Of a stretch of 64,000 nt of DNA, positions 24,467-33,344 are shown piece by piece. The position numbers and the translations under genes are program-made. A model generated the notes under the pieces. The model made no database searches and was not told the origin of the DNA. It was given only the letters and a program-made list of their open reading frames with translations. Numbering within the stretch: position 1 is the first letter of the stretch; each line of letters opens with the position of its first letter. Origin of the DNA: Acinetobacter sp. ANC 4862 (GTDB taxonomy: Bacteria > Pseudomonadota > Gammaproteobacteria > Pseudomonadales > Moraxellaceae); contig NZ_SJXH01000012.1 in the NCBI RefSeq assembly GCF_004336635.1, forward strand, positions 1 through 64,000, given 5' to 3'.

Positions 24467-25495
24467 TTACTCGCCATAGGGTAATTTTCCTCCCTGATCA
24501 TGAACTGATTCAAACGTTCCTACCCGGAGTTGTTCTTCTGGTTTATTAAAATGCTGCATCCTTAATTGTTGAACGGCTTTTTGTTTGGCATCCTCACTCA
24601 TGCCACTTTTCATAATGTTGTCGCGTTCTTTCAGATAGCCATCGACCTTGTTTTTCCAGTCGCGGCGTTGTCCATCTAAGCTTTCTAGACGCTGTGTGGC
24701 TTCAGGGCCGACCAAATTCATCCGCATCTGATGAATTTCTTCCGTAGAACCACCCCGTGCTTTAATGTCTGCAGTCAGTTTGCGTAAGTCTTCGAGTTTG
24801 TTGAGCTGCTCTAAATTTTCTTTCCAGTCTTGGGGTAATTGATTGAACAAATCTTTTAATTTTTGTGCTTTTTGCGCTTCAGTTAAGCTCTTGTCATCCA
24901 TGACCATCATGCGACTTAAGGTGTATTCATGATAAGTATCTTCGGTACCGAATAAGCCTTCAATTTCGTAATCTGAGAAAAGCTGTTTACGCAGATTTTT
25001 CATACTGGCAAAGATGCTTTGATAATATTTAGGATCTTCTTTATCAATATTCGGTGCTTGTAGATCACCGAGTTTTTCACGGTAATCGATATAGCGATTC
25101 CACAGATCTAGAATTTGTGCGAGGGCAGGCGCTTTATACGTTTGCTGGATGTAAGCCTTAAAATCATTTTTAATTTGCTTGAGATCTTTTTCCCCATACT
25201 GGGTAATGAAATATTCAAAACAGTTACGTGTTTGCTCATTCACAATTAAACGGTTGGCAGCATCGAGACTCAACTGACAGTTCACTTCAGTGTCCTGTTG
25301 GCTTTTACTCATAAAAGCCCTGCCTTGAACTACATTTGCTGGCGTGTTTTCAGTTAAGCTATTAGCTTGAGGATCAACAGTCTGTGCTGCACGTGTTTTT
25401 TCTGCACTCGATTGCGAGGGCGCTAACCAAAATAATAGTGCGCCGATAGCCACAATAATAAGCGCCAAAATAATCCATAACTTATATTTTCGCAT
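24467..25495 (-). CDS. lifO: lipase-specific foldase LifO (lipase chaperone)
   Basis: Inner-membrane-anchored periplasmic steric chaperone that folds family I lipases before type II secretion. One N-terminal membrane helix (about 7-25), a variable Gln/Ala-rich linker, then the chaperone domain starting near residue 75. The foldase motif, RxxFDYxLSxxGE in the family, reads RNCFEYFITQYGE near 90-102. The rest is strongly charged and helical, as in known foldase structures that clamp the lipase. It is the only foldase gene here while three intact lipases follow, so it may serve several clients. It comes first in the unit, reversed relative to Pseudomonas lipA-lipB but as in A. baylyi. Confidence 0.9.
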   Translation of the reverse strand: MRKYKLWIILALIIVAIGALLFWLAPSQSSAEKTRAAQTVDPQANSLTENTPANVVQGRAFMSKSQQDTEVNCQLSLDAANRLIVNEQTRNCFEYFITQYGEKDLKQIKNDFKAYIQQTYKAPALAQILDLWNRYIDYREKLGDLQAPNIDKEDPKYYQSIFASMKNLRKQLFSDYEIEGLFGTEDTYHEYTLSRMMVMDDKSLTEAQKAQKLKDLFNQLPQDWKENLEQLNKLEDLRKLTADIKARGGSTEEIHQMRMNLVGPEATQRLESLDGQRRDWKNKVDGYLKERDNIMKSGMSEDAKQKAVQQLRMQHFNKPEEQLRVGTFESVHDQGGKLPYGE

Positions 25496-25648
25496 TTCCT
25501 ATGCAACCTTTTTGCTTGTTTTGTTTTATAAGTCTAAAAATAGGATTTAAATTTGCCATTAAAGCTGTAAATGTAACGTAGAAAAGTTGTAAATGCAGAC
25601 AAGCGGTTGTTAACATGTCATCCGTTTCAACTTGCCTGATCTTTCGCT

Positions 25649-26557
25649 ATGAAAAAGACTTCACCTAAGATTCAACGCCGGAATATTAGCGGCGTGTTTT
25701 TACTTAATAAGCCTTTGGGTATTAGTTCTAATGGCGCTTTACAGCGAGTGCGTGGATTATATCGGGCGCAAAAAGGTGGTCATACCGGTGCTTTAGACCC
25801 TTTAGCTTCCGGATTGTTGCCGATTTGTCTGGGTGAAGCGACTAAGTTTTCTCACTATTTGTTAGATTCGATCAAGCGTTATCAAACCACCATCTATTTA
25901 GGTCATAGCACCACGACGGGTGATGTCGAAGGTGAGCTGTTGTTGGAGCAAGCTGTTCCGGTGCTAACGGAAGAAAAAATTCAGCAGGTTCTGGCAAGCT
26001 TTACGGGGGATATTCAGCAAGTTCCGCCGATGTATTCCGCTTTGAAGAAAGAAGGGCGTCCGTTGTATGAGTTGGCGCGTCAAGGCATTGAAATTGAACG
26101 TGAAGCGCGGCCCATTACCATTGAGGCGATTGAGTTATTGTCCTTTACTGAAAATAGTCTGACTTTAGATATTACCTGTTCTAAAGGCACTTATATTCGG
26201 GTCTTGGGTGAAGATATTGCCAAAGCCCTCGGCACTTTTGGACATCTGACCTATCTGCACCGGATTAAAACGGGTCAGTTTGACCTGATTCCCGAATACA
26301 CCATTGAGTATCTGGAAAGTTTGACTGAGCAGGAGCGTGAAGCTTTGTTGCTGCCTGTTTATGCCCCGGTCGATCATTTTCCAAAAGTGCAGGCGCCGGA
26401 AGGGCGTGCGGAATACTTTAGCCGCGGCATGGAAAGTAATATTGAACATGAGGTCGAAGCACAGGTTCTGGTTTTTGATGGTGAAAAATGTCTGGGCTTG
26501 GCAGAGATTACTGACCGCAAGCGTCTGGTACCGAAACGTGTACTGAATCTCGAATAG
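25649..26557 (+). CDS. truB: tRNA pseudouridine55 synthase
   Basis: Makes pseudouridine 55 in the T-loop of all elongator tRNAs. [14 protein letters not shown] near residue 14 and [16 protein letters not shown] near 45-60, holding the catalytic aspartate, are diagnostic; [13 protein letters not shown] and the [15 protein letters not shown] block follow. The 302 residues include the C-terminal PUA-like region. Divergent from lifO. Confidence 0.96.
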   Translation: MKKTSPKIQRRNISGVFLLNKPLGISSNGALQRVRGLYRAQKGGHTGALDPLASGLLPICLGEATKFSHYLLDSIKRYQTTIYLGHSTTTGDVEGELLLEQAVPVLTEEKIQQVLASFTGDIQQVPPMYSALKKEGRPLYELARQGIEIEREARPITIEAIELLSFTENSLTLDITCSKGTYIRVLGEDIAKALGTFGHLTYLHRIKTGQFDLIPEYTIEYLESLTEQEREALLLPVYAPVDHFPKVQAPEGRAEYFSRGMESNIEHEVEAQVLVFDGEKCLGLAEITDRKRLVPKRVLNLE

Positions 26558-26573
26558 GCTTTGAAGACCATGT

Positions 26574-27341
26574 ATGGAAATTGAAATTTTAATCAGCCTA
26601 TTTGTCTTTGCTTTTTGTGCGGGGGCGATTGATGCGGCTGTGGGTGGCGGTGGTCTGATCCAGATTCCTGCCATTATGAATGCGATGCCACAACTCAGTC
26701 CAGCGACGGTGTTTGGTACCAATAAGTTGTCTTCAATTTGTGGTACGGCATCGGCAGCGTGGAGCTTTGTCCGCAAAGTCAAACTGCGCTGGAAATTGCT
26801 GGCAGTAATTGCCAGTTGTGCCTTTATCAGCTCGTTTGCAGGTGCTGCCTGTGTCGCGATGATTCCAAAGGAAGTCCTCAGACCCTTTGTCCTGATCATG
26901 CTGATTGTGATTGCGATCTATACCTTTAGCAAAAAACAGTTTGGTCAGGTGCATATTCGTCAGGAACTGACACCGAAAATATTGATGCTGGCTGCAGTCG
27001 GCAGTTTGCTGATTGGTTTTTATGACGGTATTTTTGGTCCCGGGACCGGCAGTTTTTTTATTTTCTATTTTATTCGCTATTTAAAAGCGGATTTTATTCA
27101 TGCCTCGGCCTTGTCTAAAGTAGCGAATTTAACCACCAACCTGGCGGCTTTAAGCTTCTTTGCACCCACTGGACATGTGCTGTTCCAGATCGGTTTGATG
27201 ATGGCGGTCGCCAATGTACTCGGTTCATTGGTCGGTGTACGTGCCGCCTTAAAATATGGCAGCGGTTTTATCCGGATTCTGTTTTTGATTTTGGTGAGCC
27301 TATTGATCTGCCGTTTGGCTTATCAAACTTTTTTTCCGTAA
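26574..27341 (+). CDS. TSUP-family (TauE/SafE) anion permease
   Basis: Inner-membrane protein of 255 residues with about eight hydrophobic segments and the duplicated TSUP signature: GAIDAAVGGGGLIQIP near 17-32 and GFYDGIFGPGTGSFFI near 145-160. Members export sulfite, sulfoacetate or other organic/sulfur anions; the substrate here cannot be told from sequence. It starts 17 bases after truB and may be co-transcribed, but no functional link is apparent. A sulfate-binding protein lies 30 kb away, so no sulfur operon is formed. Confidence 0.88.
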   Translation: MEIEILISLFVFAFCAGAIDAAVGGGGLIQIPAIMNAMPQLSPATVFGTNKLSSICGTASAAWSFVRKVKLRWKLLAVIASCAFISSFAGAACVAMIPKEVLRPFVLIMLIVIAIYTFSKKQFGQVHIRQELTPKILMLAAVGSLLIGFYDGIFGPGTGSFFIFYFIRYLKADFIHASALSKVANLTTNLAALSFFAPTGHVLFQIGLMMAVANVLGSLVGVRAALKYGSGFIRILFLILVSLLICRLAYQTFFP

Positions 27342-27498
27342 ATTCTGCTCAATATTAAACTTTATTATACAAATTGCTTCATCTCGTCACCCAAATGCCG
27401 GGCATTCGCTTTTAAGATCATCCAACAGAATATCTTCACAATAAGGATAAACAGTCCTTTCAACATATCGGGTCTGTAAAAAATAGCAGGGTGATGTA
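27342..27498 (-). other. left flank of the IS, possible gene or terminator relic
   Basis: On the minus strand this stretch has two overlapping stop-free frames. One, if the insertion element is removed leaving a single TA, joins an ATG near 28403 into a 52-codon frame ending ...HLGDEMKQFV. The other ends ...LDDLKSECPAFG. Neither is a family I recognise. Next to the element, TAAAAAATAG (27477-27486) is half of a hairpin whose other arm lies beyond the element. Confidence 0.3.
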
Positions 27499-27501
27499 TA
27501 G

Positions 27502-28044
27502 CTAAATACCAAATAAATCATTACAGTAATCTTTAAACAATTTATCAATATCTTTAACTCTAAACTTATTGCGAATCATTTTTACTCGTGACCACATTTT
27601 TTCTATAGGATTTAAGTCCGGGCTATATTTAGGAAGCCACACAATGTAATGGCCTGCACAGCGTATCAACTCCTGAAGCCTTTTTCCTTTGTGAAAGGTG
27701 GCATTATCCATAATCAATACACTGGTTTCTTTCAGCTTCGGCAATAAATCCTGTTCAATCCAGCATTCAAATACCTCAGTGTTCACTGAACAATCAAATA
27801 CTCCAACTGTAAGCAATCTATTTTCGATTAATGCACCAATCGCATTGCTACAATTTTTTAACTGCCAGTTAAATTCAGCTTCAGCTCGCGCTCCTTTAGG
27901 GCTATAACTATGCGATCTCGTACTTTCGCTTTGAAAACCACTTTCATCGATATAAACCAGTGGTAATTGTTGTTCTAAACATTCAATCAAGTTCTGAAAT
28001 TGCCGACGTTGATTTTGATCTGCTTTAGGGTGCTTTAACGTCTT
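27502..28044 (-). CDS. IS630 transposase, ORFB (DDE catalytic part, reached by -1 frameshift)
   Basis: If the ribosome slips back one base on A7, the frame continues as KTLKHPKADQNQRRQF and then the DDE domain, giving a 279-residue fusion, the usual size of IS630 transposases. Catalytic acids: Asp in VYIDESGF, Asp in LIMDNATFHKG, Glu in SPDLNPIEKMW. The sequence KKTLKHPKAD across the join matches the uninterrupted linker of single-frame relatives, which supports programmed frameshifting. ORFB has no good start of its own apart from a TTG at 27990. Its stop codon lies within the left inverted repeat. Confidence 0.85.
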   Translation of the reverse strand, partial: KTLKHPKADQNQRRQFQNLIECLEQQLPLVYIDESGFQSESTRSHSYSPKGARAEAEFNWQLKNCSNAIGALIENRLLTVGVFDCSVNTEVFECWIEQDLLPKLKETSVLIMDNATFHKGKRLQELIRCAGHYIVWLPKYSPDLNPIEKMWSRVKMIRNKFRVKDIDKLFKDYCNDLFGI

Positions 28045-28340
28045 TTTTTACGCGATATTCCTGCGGCATGTAGCGCATTAAATACTGCATGTGTACTGAC
28101 ACCAAAACGTTCTGCCCGTTCACTGATGTAATCATCGGGATATTGTTCAACATCCTTCAATATTTGCTCTTTGCTAATTTTAGCTGGGCGACCAGGAATA
28201 GGTTTAGTTACAGTGGACTTTTTCCAATTCTGAATCGTCTGTATACAGACGTTAAAATGCTGTGCTGCTTTTCGCACAGACATTTTATCTCTAGCCATAA
28301 TTTCTATGACTTTGTCTTTAAAATCTTTTGAATATCCCAT
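28035..28340 (-). CDS. IS630 transposase, ORFA (helix-turn-helix part)
   Basis: The N-terminal half of the transposase, 101 residues, with two helix-turn-helix units: VRKAAQHFNVCIQTIQNWKK near 22-41 and SERAERFGVSTHAVFNALHA near 72-92. These bind the terminal repeats. The frame stops at TAA 28035-28037 shortly after the sequence CGT AAA AAA AGA (A7 at 28043-28049). By itself it has no catalytic domain and could act as a regulator of transposition. Confidence 0.88.
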   Translation of the reverse strand: MGYSKDFKDKVIEIMARDKMSVRKAAQHFNVCIQTIQNWKKSTVTKPIPGRPAKISKEQILKDVEQYPDDYISERAERFGVSTHAVFNALHAAGISRKKRR

Positions 28341-28477
28341 GCTTCTATTGTTCTATATTTTTGAGTATTTGGCTATATCCTATTTTTTAACAATTTCAAC
28401 ATGTTACATACGTTACACAACATAATTTGTGCAAGTTGAGTATAAGTTAGTCCATAGGAGTATATTGTCACACAATG

Positions 28478-28546
28478 GCTTCGACAAGCGTCCGACTAAG
28501 CTCACGCCGAAGTCTCAGCCAACAGTTTCCTGAGCTTATTGAAGGA
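28478..28546. repeat. imperfect palindromic intergenic repeat
   Basis: GGCTTCGACAAGC at the left and GCTTATTGAAGGA at the right are imperfect reverse complements (9 of 13) enclosing AAGCTCACGCCGAAG and AGTTTCCTGAGC. Units of the form CTTCGACAAGCTCAG...CTGAGCTTGTCGAAG are a familiar dispersed REP-like class in many bacteria. This copy is worn. Only one copy is in the window, so repeat status is from recognition, not from counting. Confidence 0.4.
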
Positions 28547-28618
28547 AAAATATTCCCCGTTTATTTTATACGACTCACTTACCTTTCCATTGAGCCATTA
28601 TAGATTTTTCATCTTGGT

Positions 28619-29155
28619 TTAGATGTTCAAAAAGCTTGAGTTTCCTTTCTTTAGTTTTTCTATATAAGCCTCACATTGAGCAGCTAAACCAAGATGATAT
28701 TTTAAAGCGCTTTCCACTCTTGCTGTCACATACTCAATACTTTGAATTTCACGCTGCTGAGCAAAGACTTGAATCGCAGGATGTAACTGTTTTGAGCAAC
28801 TTGCATCATTGCTAAAGTATTTTAACGTCTTGGTTTTGGCAAAATAAATTGCAGCAAACAATCGCCCATCTTTAAAAACAATCGCTGATGAAGCATCTAA
28901 ACTGCTTCCAGACCGACCTTCATAATACAGAGCCTCATCTGTCTTTAGTAAATAGGGCGCTGAGTAATTATCGAAATTAGATTGAAATTTTAGATAATCA
29001 TGCTTTAACAATGTTTGAAGTTCTGTTTGGATTTTTGGATTCAAAGCAATTTGAGGAATTGATGAAATATCTGAATATTGAATTAAGTCTAACGCTTGTG
29101 CATGAATCAATGTAGGAAGAAACAAAAGAAGAGCAAAGGAATATTTCTGCTTCAT
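28619..29155 (-). CDS. hypothetical secreted protein
   Basis: I do not recognise this 178-residue protein. It starts with a clear Sec signal (MKQKYSFALLLFLPTLIHA/Q). The mature part is mixed alpha/beta without repeats; two cysteines (ASCSK, AQCEA) could pair in the periplasm. The C-terminal 35 residues are helical and charged. No obvious ribosome site precedes the ATG. Its neighbours are the IS630 element downstream and the LemA/TPM cluster upstream, 315 bases away, neither of which suggests a role. It may be a lineage-specific accessory gene next to an insertion hotspot. Confidence 0.6.
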   Translation of the reverse strand: MKQKYSFALLLFLPTLIHAQALDLIQYSDISSIPQIALNPKIQTELQTLLKHDYLKFQSNFDNYSAPYLLKTDEALYYEGRSGSSLDASSAIVFKDGRLFAAIYFAKTKTLKYFSNDASCSKQLHPAIQVFAQQREIQSIEYVTARVESALKYHLGLAAQCEAYIEKLKKGNSSFLNI

Positions 29156-29430
29156 AGCGGGAACGGGTCTGTCGATTATTCGATGATGTCCATATTGACT
29201 TACTTATGGATTGTTCATTTTATGTGGACACTTATGGAGTATCAATAAGAGTAAAACCCTTTTGTGCGTTCATAACATTCTCCACAAATGTTTTTTGTTT
29301 ATTTATAAGCTTTGTAAGCTAATTTATATTTAGCACTAATTGTGCCAAAACTGATTATAATAAAATTAACAGAAAAAACAGCACTTTAAAAAAATAAAAT
29401 TGTTACAATGTGGTTTTAATGTTTTTTTTA
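29156..29430. other. AT-rich intergenic region
   Basis: No gene seen on either strand. Contains short A/T runs and the upstream region of the secreted-protein gene at 29155; nothing else recognisable besides the TPM terminator at its right edge. Confidence 0.5.
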
Positions 29431-29456
29431 GTAAAAAAGTGACATTTTATGTCACT
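29431..29456 (-). terminator. terminator of the lemA-TPM unit
   Basis: AGTGACAT / ATGTCACT perfect 8-bp stem with a TTT loop and TTTTTT after it on the minus strand, just past the last TPM gene. Confidence 0.85.
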
Positions 29457-29470
29457 AATCCACCTATTTT

Positions 29471-30031
29471 CTAGCCCAAAATAATTGGAGCATTCCCCAA
29501 TTCATTATTTTCATCTTTGATAGAGTGTGTATAAAACCGATTAAGCACTTCACCTATGCTCACTACCCCAGTTATTACAGCCAATCTAAACTGTTTCTGA
29601 GCCAATTGAGCAATCATATTTTGGCAAATTTCATTCCAAATGGCTTGTTCTGTCGCTTGCAGAATCCCCCGATCAATGACAATTTCAACTTTACGCTCAC
29701 ATAAATTGATATACAGCAGTACACCACTATTATATTCAGTATCCCATACTCCAAGTTCTGCAAACAACTGACGAGCACGCATGCGGGTATTTTGAAAATA
29801 TGCCTGATTTACAGGCAGATGACCTTCTATCACCACCTGAATTTCCCCGACATGACCATATTCAGCCTCAGACACTGCCTGTGCGATCGCAGCCTGATCC
29901 TGTTTGGAAAAGTATCGCTTGGTTGCAGGCATATATAAAAAATGCTTTAACCAGCGTTTAAAACTGGGTTGGCTTACTTCTTCTATTTTAGGCTGTGTGA
30001 CAATTTCTGTCGTTTCTGTTTTTATTACCAT
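29471..30031 (-). CDS. TPM-domain protein (short form)
   Basis: A 186-residue protein with one TPM (YgcG/TLP18.3) domain over about residues 40-160: QVVIEGHLP, DTEYNSGVLLYINL, ERKVEIVIDRGI. TPM domains are small alpha/beta modules often found in envelope proteins next to LemA; their biochemical role is unsettled. Unlike the larger neighbour it has no signal peptide and no clear transmembrane segment, only a basic/aromatic stretch near residues 25-40. The start overlaps the stop of the upstream TPM gene by seven bases (ATGGTAA), so they are translationally coupled. Terminator follows. Confidence 0.82.
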   Translation of the reverse strand: MVIKTETTEIVTQPKIEEVSQPSFKRWLKHFLYMPATKRYFSKQDQAAIAQAVSEAEYGHVGEIQVVIEGHLPVNQAYFQNTRMRARQLFAELGVWDTEYNSGVLLYINLCERKVEIVIDRGILQATEQAIWNEICQNMIAQLAQKQFRLAVITGVVSIGEVLNRFYTHSIKDENNELGNAPIILG

Positions 30032-31074
30032 GAGCCTGATGCTCCTCCCCCGCCAAAACCACCGCCTCCGCCACTAAATCCGCCGCCACCTCGTCCGCCA
30101 CCACCGCCACGACCGGCAGAAGCCAAAAACAGTTGGAAAATGGTTTGTGCAATAGCCGTAATCAGTAAAAAGAATATCCCACCACCAATCAATAAGCTGG
30201 TCACTAATCCTGCACCATTCACCAATCCTGCTACCGTTCCAGCCACCGCCGCAGTAGATGCACTTAAGCCCTTGCCAAAAATAAAGGAACCAATGATGCC
30301 AGCAATCAGTATAAATAATGCGGTACTAAAAGTTTTTTCTTTAGCTTGCTGCTCATGCAAAGCTTGATCATGACGTTCTTTAAGTTCTTGCGCGGCTTTT
30401 TGTGCTACCTCGGGATCCATATTTAAAATACGTTCAATTTCAGCCAGCCCCGCATCAATACCTTGTGCATATTGGGCTTGCTTGAAATAAGGCGTGATCT
30501 GATTTCGAATAATACGACTGGCCACAATATCCGGTATTACCCCCTCCAAGCCGTAACCTGTCAGAATTTGGATGCGACGATCATTCACAGCAATCGCCAT
30601 CAATAGACCATTATCCTGTTTGGCTGAACCCAATTGCCATTTCTCAGCAACACGCATGGCAAAATCAAAAATATCTTCCTGACCTGTGGTGGGAACAATC
30701 ACTACACCAATTTGTGCTTTTCCCTGTTCGTGCAACTTTAGAATCCGCTGACTAATTTCCTGCTTCTGACTTTCTGTTAATAGATTTGCCTGATCAACAA
30801 CCGGCTCATTTAAGGTCGGCAATCCACGTATGGATTCTCCTTCCGCCAGATCATTGGCAATTTTCGGCTGCTGAACTTGTGCTGGTGTTGATGCTTTTTG
30901 TTGAGTCTGTGATTGTTGCTGCTCCTGAATAACCCTACCCGCTATAATCGCTTCTTCTGTGTCAGATGCGGTTGCCACTTCGCTTAAAGCAAATGAACTC
31001 GATAGCATTGCACAACACAAAACCACTAGCTGCAAAATGATAGTGAGAGCATTTTTATTTTCTGGAGCAGACAT
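30025..31074 (-). CDS. YgcG-type TPM-domain membrane protein with Gly-rich tail
   Basis: Signal peptide or anchor at residues 9-31, Gln-rich linker, TPM domain at about 85-205 (VVDQANLLTESQKQEI, AEKWQLGSAKQDNGLL, TGYGLEGVIPD), then a charged helix, two or three hydrophobic helices and a C-terminal RGGGGG...SGGGGGFGGGGASG tail. The TPM domain should lie outside the cytoplasmic membrane. Start is set at ATG 31074 with AGGA upstream; the frame is open to a TTG at 31104 directly after the lemA stop. LemA, this protein and the short TPM protein form a three-gene unit conserved in Acinetobacter; a role in envelope homeostasis is often proposed but not shown here. Confidence 0.86.
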   Translation of the reverse strand: MSAPENKNALTIILQLVVLCCAMLSSSFALSEVATASDTEEAIIAGRVIQEQQQSQTQQKASTPAQVQQPKIANDLAEGESIRGLPTLNEPVVDQANLLTESQKQEISQRILKLHEQGKAQIGVVIVPTTGQEDIFDFAMRVAEKWQLGSAKQDNGLLMAIAVNDRRIQILTGYGLEGVIPDIVASRIIRNQITPYFKQAQYAQGIDAGLAEIERILNMDPEVAQKAAQELKERHDQALHEQQAKEKTFSTALFILIAGIIGSFIFGKGLSASTAAVAGTVAGLVNGAGLVTSLLIGGGIFFLLITAIAQTIFQLFLASAGRGGGGGRGGGGFSGGGGGFGGGGASGSW

Positions 31075-31104
31075 AAGCGCATCCTGTTTTATACAAATAC
31101 CCAA

Positions 31105-31695
31105 TTATTCAAATGAAACCTTAGGTGCTGTTTGTGCACTCTGTTCTGCACTAAAATTCGGCTTTGGATTCATCCCAATCACTTTAGCCGTCATCACCTG
31201 AGGGAATTGGCGTGAATACGCGTTAAAATCTTGAACTGATGCAATATAACGATTACGCGCTACTGCAATACGGTTTTCAGTGCCTTCAAGTTGCACTTGT
31301 AAATCACGGAATTGTTCATTGGCTTTTAAGTCAGGATAATTTTCAGAAACTGCAATTAAACGAGATAATGCACTGGTCATCTGCGCCTGTGCTTCTTGAT
31401 ATTTCTGGAATAAGGCAGGATCTTCCAAGACTTCTTTATCTACTTTTAAGCCTGCGACATTAGCACGTGCTTGAGTGACTTCTGTTAGAACTTTTTCTTC
31501 ATGTTTAGCATAGCCTTTCACTACATTGACCAAGTTGGGTACAAGGTCAGCACGGCGTTGATATTGGTTTTGCACTTCAGACCAAGAAGCTGTCACCGCT
31601 TCATCTTTCACCTGTAGCGTGTTATAGCCACAACCGGACAAGGTTAAAGTGCTTACAAGAGCCATAGTAACTAAACTTTTTTTCATTACATTCAT
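31105..31695 (-). CDS. lemA: LemA-family lipoprotein
   Basis: LemA proteins are helical membrane-anchored proteins of unknown function that often travel with TPM proteins. A lipobox (TLTLSGC) places the acylated cysteine at residue 22, so this one is a lipoprotein, not the usual N-out single-pass form. Diagnostic LemA features follow: YQRRADLVPNLVNVVKGYA near 48-66, LTEVTQARA, LIAVSENYPDLKAN near 118 and ENRIAVARNRYI near 143. First gene of the lemA-TPM-TPM unit, downstream of the gltBD terminator. Confidence 0.9.
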   Translation of the reverse strand: MNVMKKSLVTMALVSTLTLSGCGYNTLQVKDEAVTASWSEVQNQYQRRADLVPNLVNVVKGYAKHEEKVLTEVTQARANVAGLKVDKEVLEDPALFQKYQEAQAQMTSALSRLIAVSENYPDLKANEQFRDLQVQLEGTENRIAVARNRYIASVQDFNAYSRQFPQVMTAKVIGMNPKPNFSAEQSAQTAPKVSFE

Positions 31696-31796
31696 ATGCC
31701 TATATCCTCTATATTTCTTTGTATTTGTTTGAATATTTTTATTGTAAACATATTTAGGCCTAGTTTTGTTTAATTTCAGTACTGCAAATCATATAA

Positions 31797-31825
31797 ATAA
31801 AAAAACCCGCCGAAGCGGGTTTTTA
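31797..31825 (-). terminator. terminator after gltBD
   Basis: AAAAACCCGC / GCGGGTTTTT around CGAA, a stable tetraloop hairpin with a T run on the minus strand. Confidence 0.92.
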
Positions 31826-31849
31826 AATCTCTAACTTAGAAGTTATCAA

Positions 31850-33304
<1,455 letters not shown>

Positions 33305-33344
33305 TTATCCGCTACACCTGCCTATCAAATCTGCAGTAGTGGAA

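Larger units (their letters stand above)
27499..28375 (-). mobile_element. IS630-family insertion sequence, about 877 bp
   Basis: Ends are related inverted repeats: TAGCTAAATACCAAA at the left and, read inward from the right, TAGCCAAATACTCAAA. Each is flanked by TA (27497-27498 and 28376-28377), the target duplication of IS630/mariner elements; because the ends read TATA the exact boundary could shift by two bases. Two minus-strand frames encode the transposase, joined by a -1 frameshift at an A7 run. Both frames are complete, so the element looks recent and potentially active. Confidence 0.85.

Noticed and set aside
26165-26899. Minus-strand frame of 244 codons across truB and the TSUP gene
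   Set aside because: Antisense shadow of two well-supported genes; its product has no recognisable features.
29969-30367. Proline-rich plus-strand frame (PPPPKPPPPP...)
   Set aside because: It is the exact antisense of the Gly-rich tail of the TPM protein; no ribosome site and no independent support.
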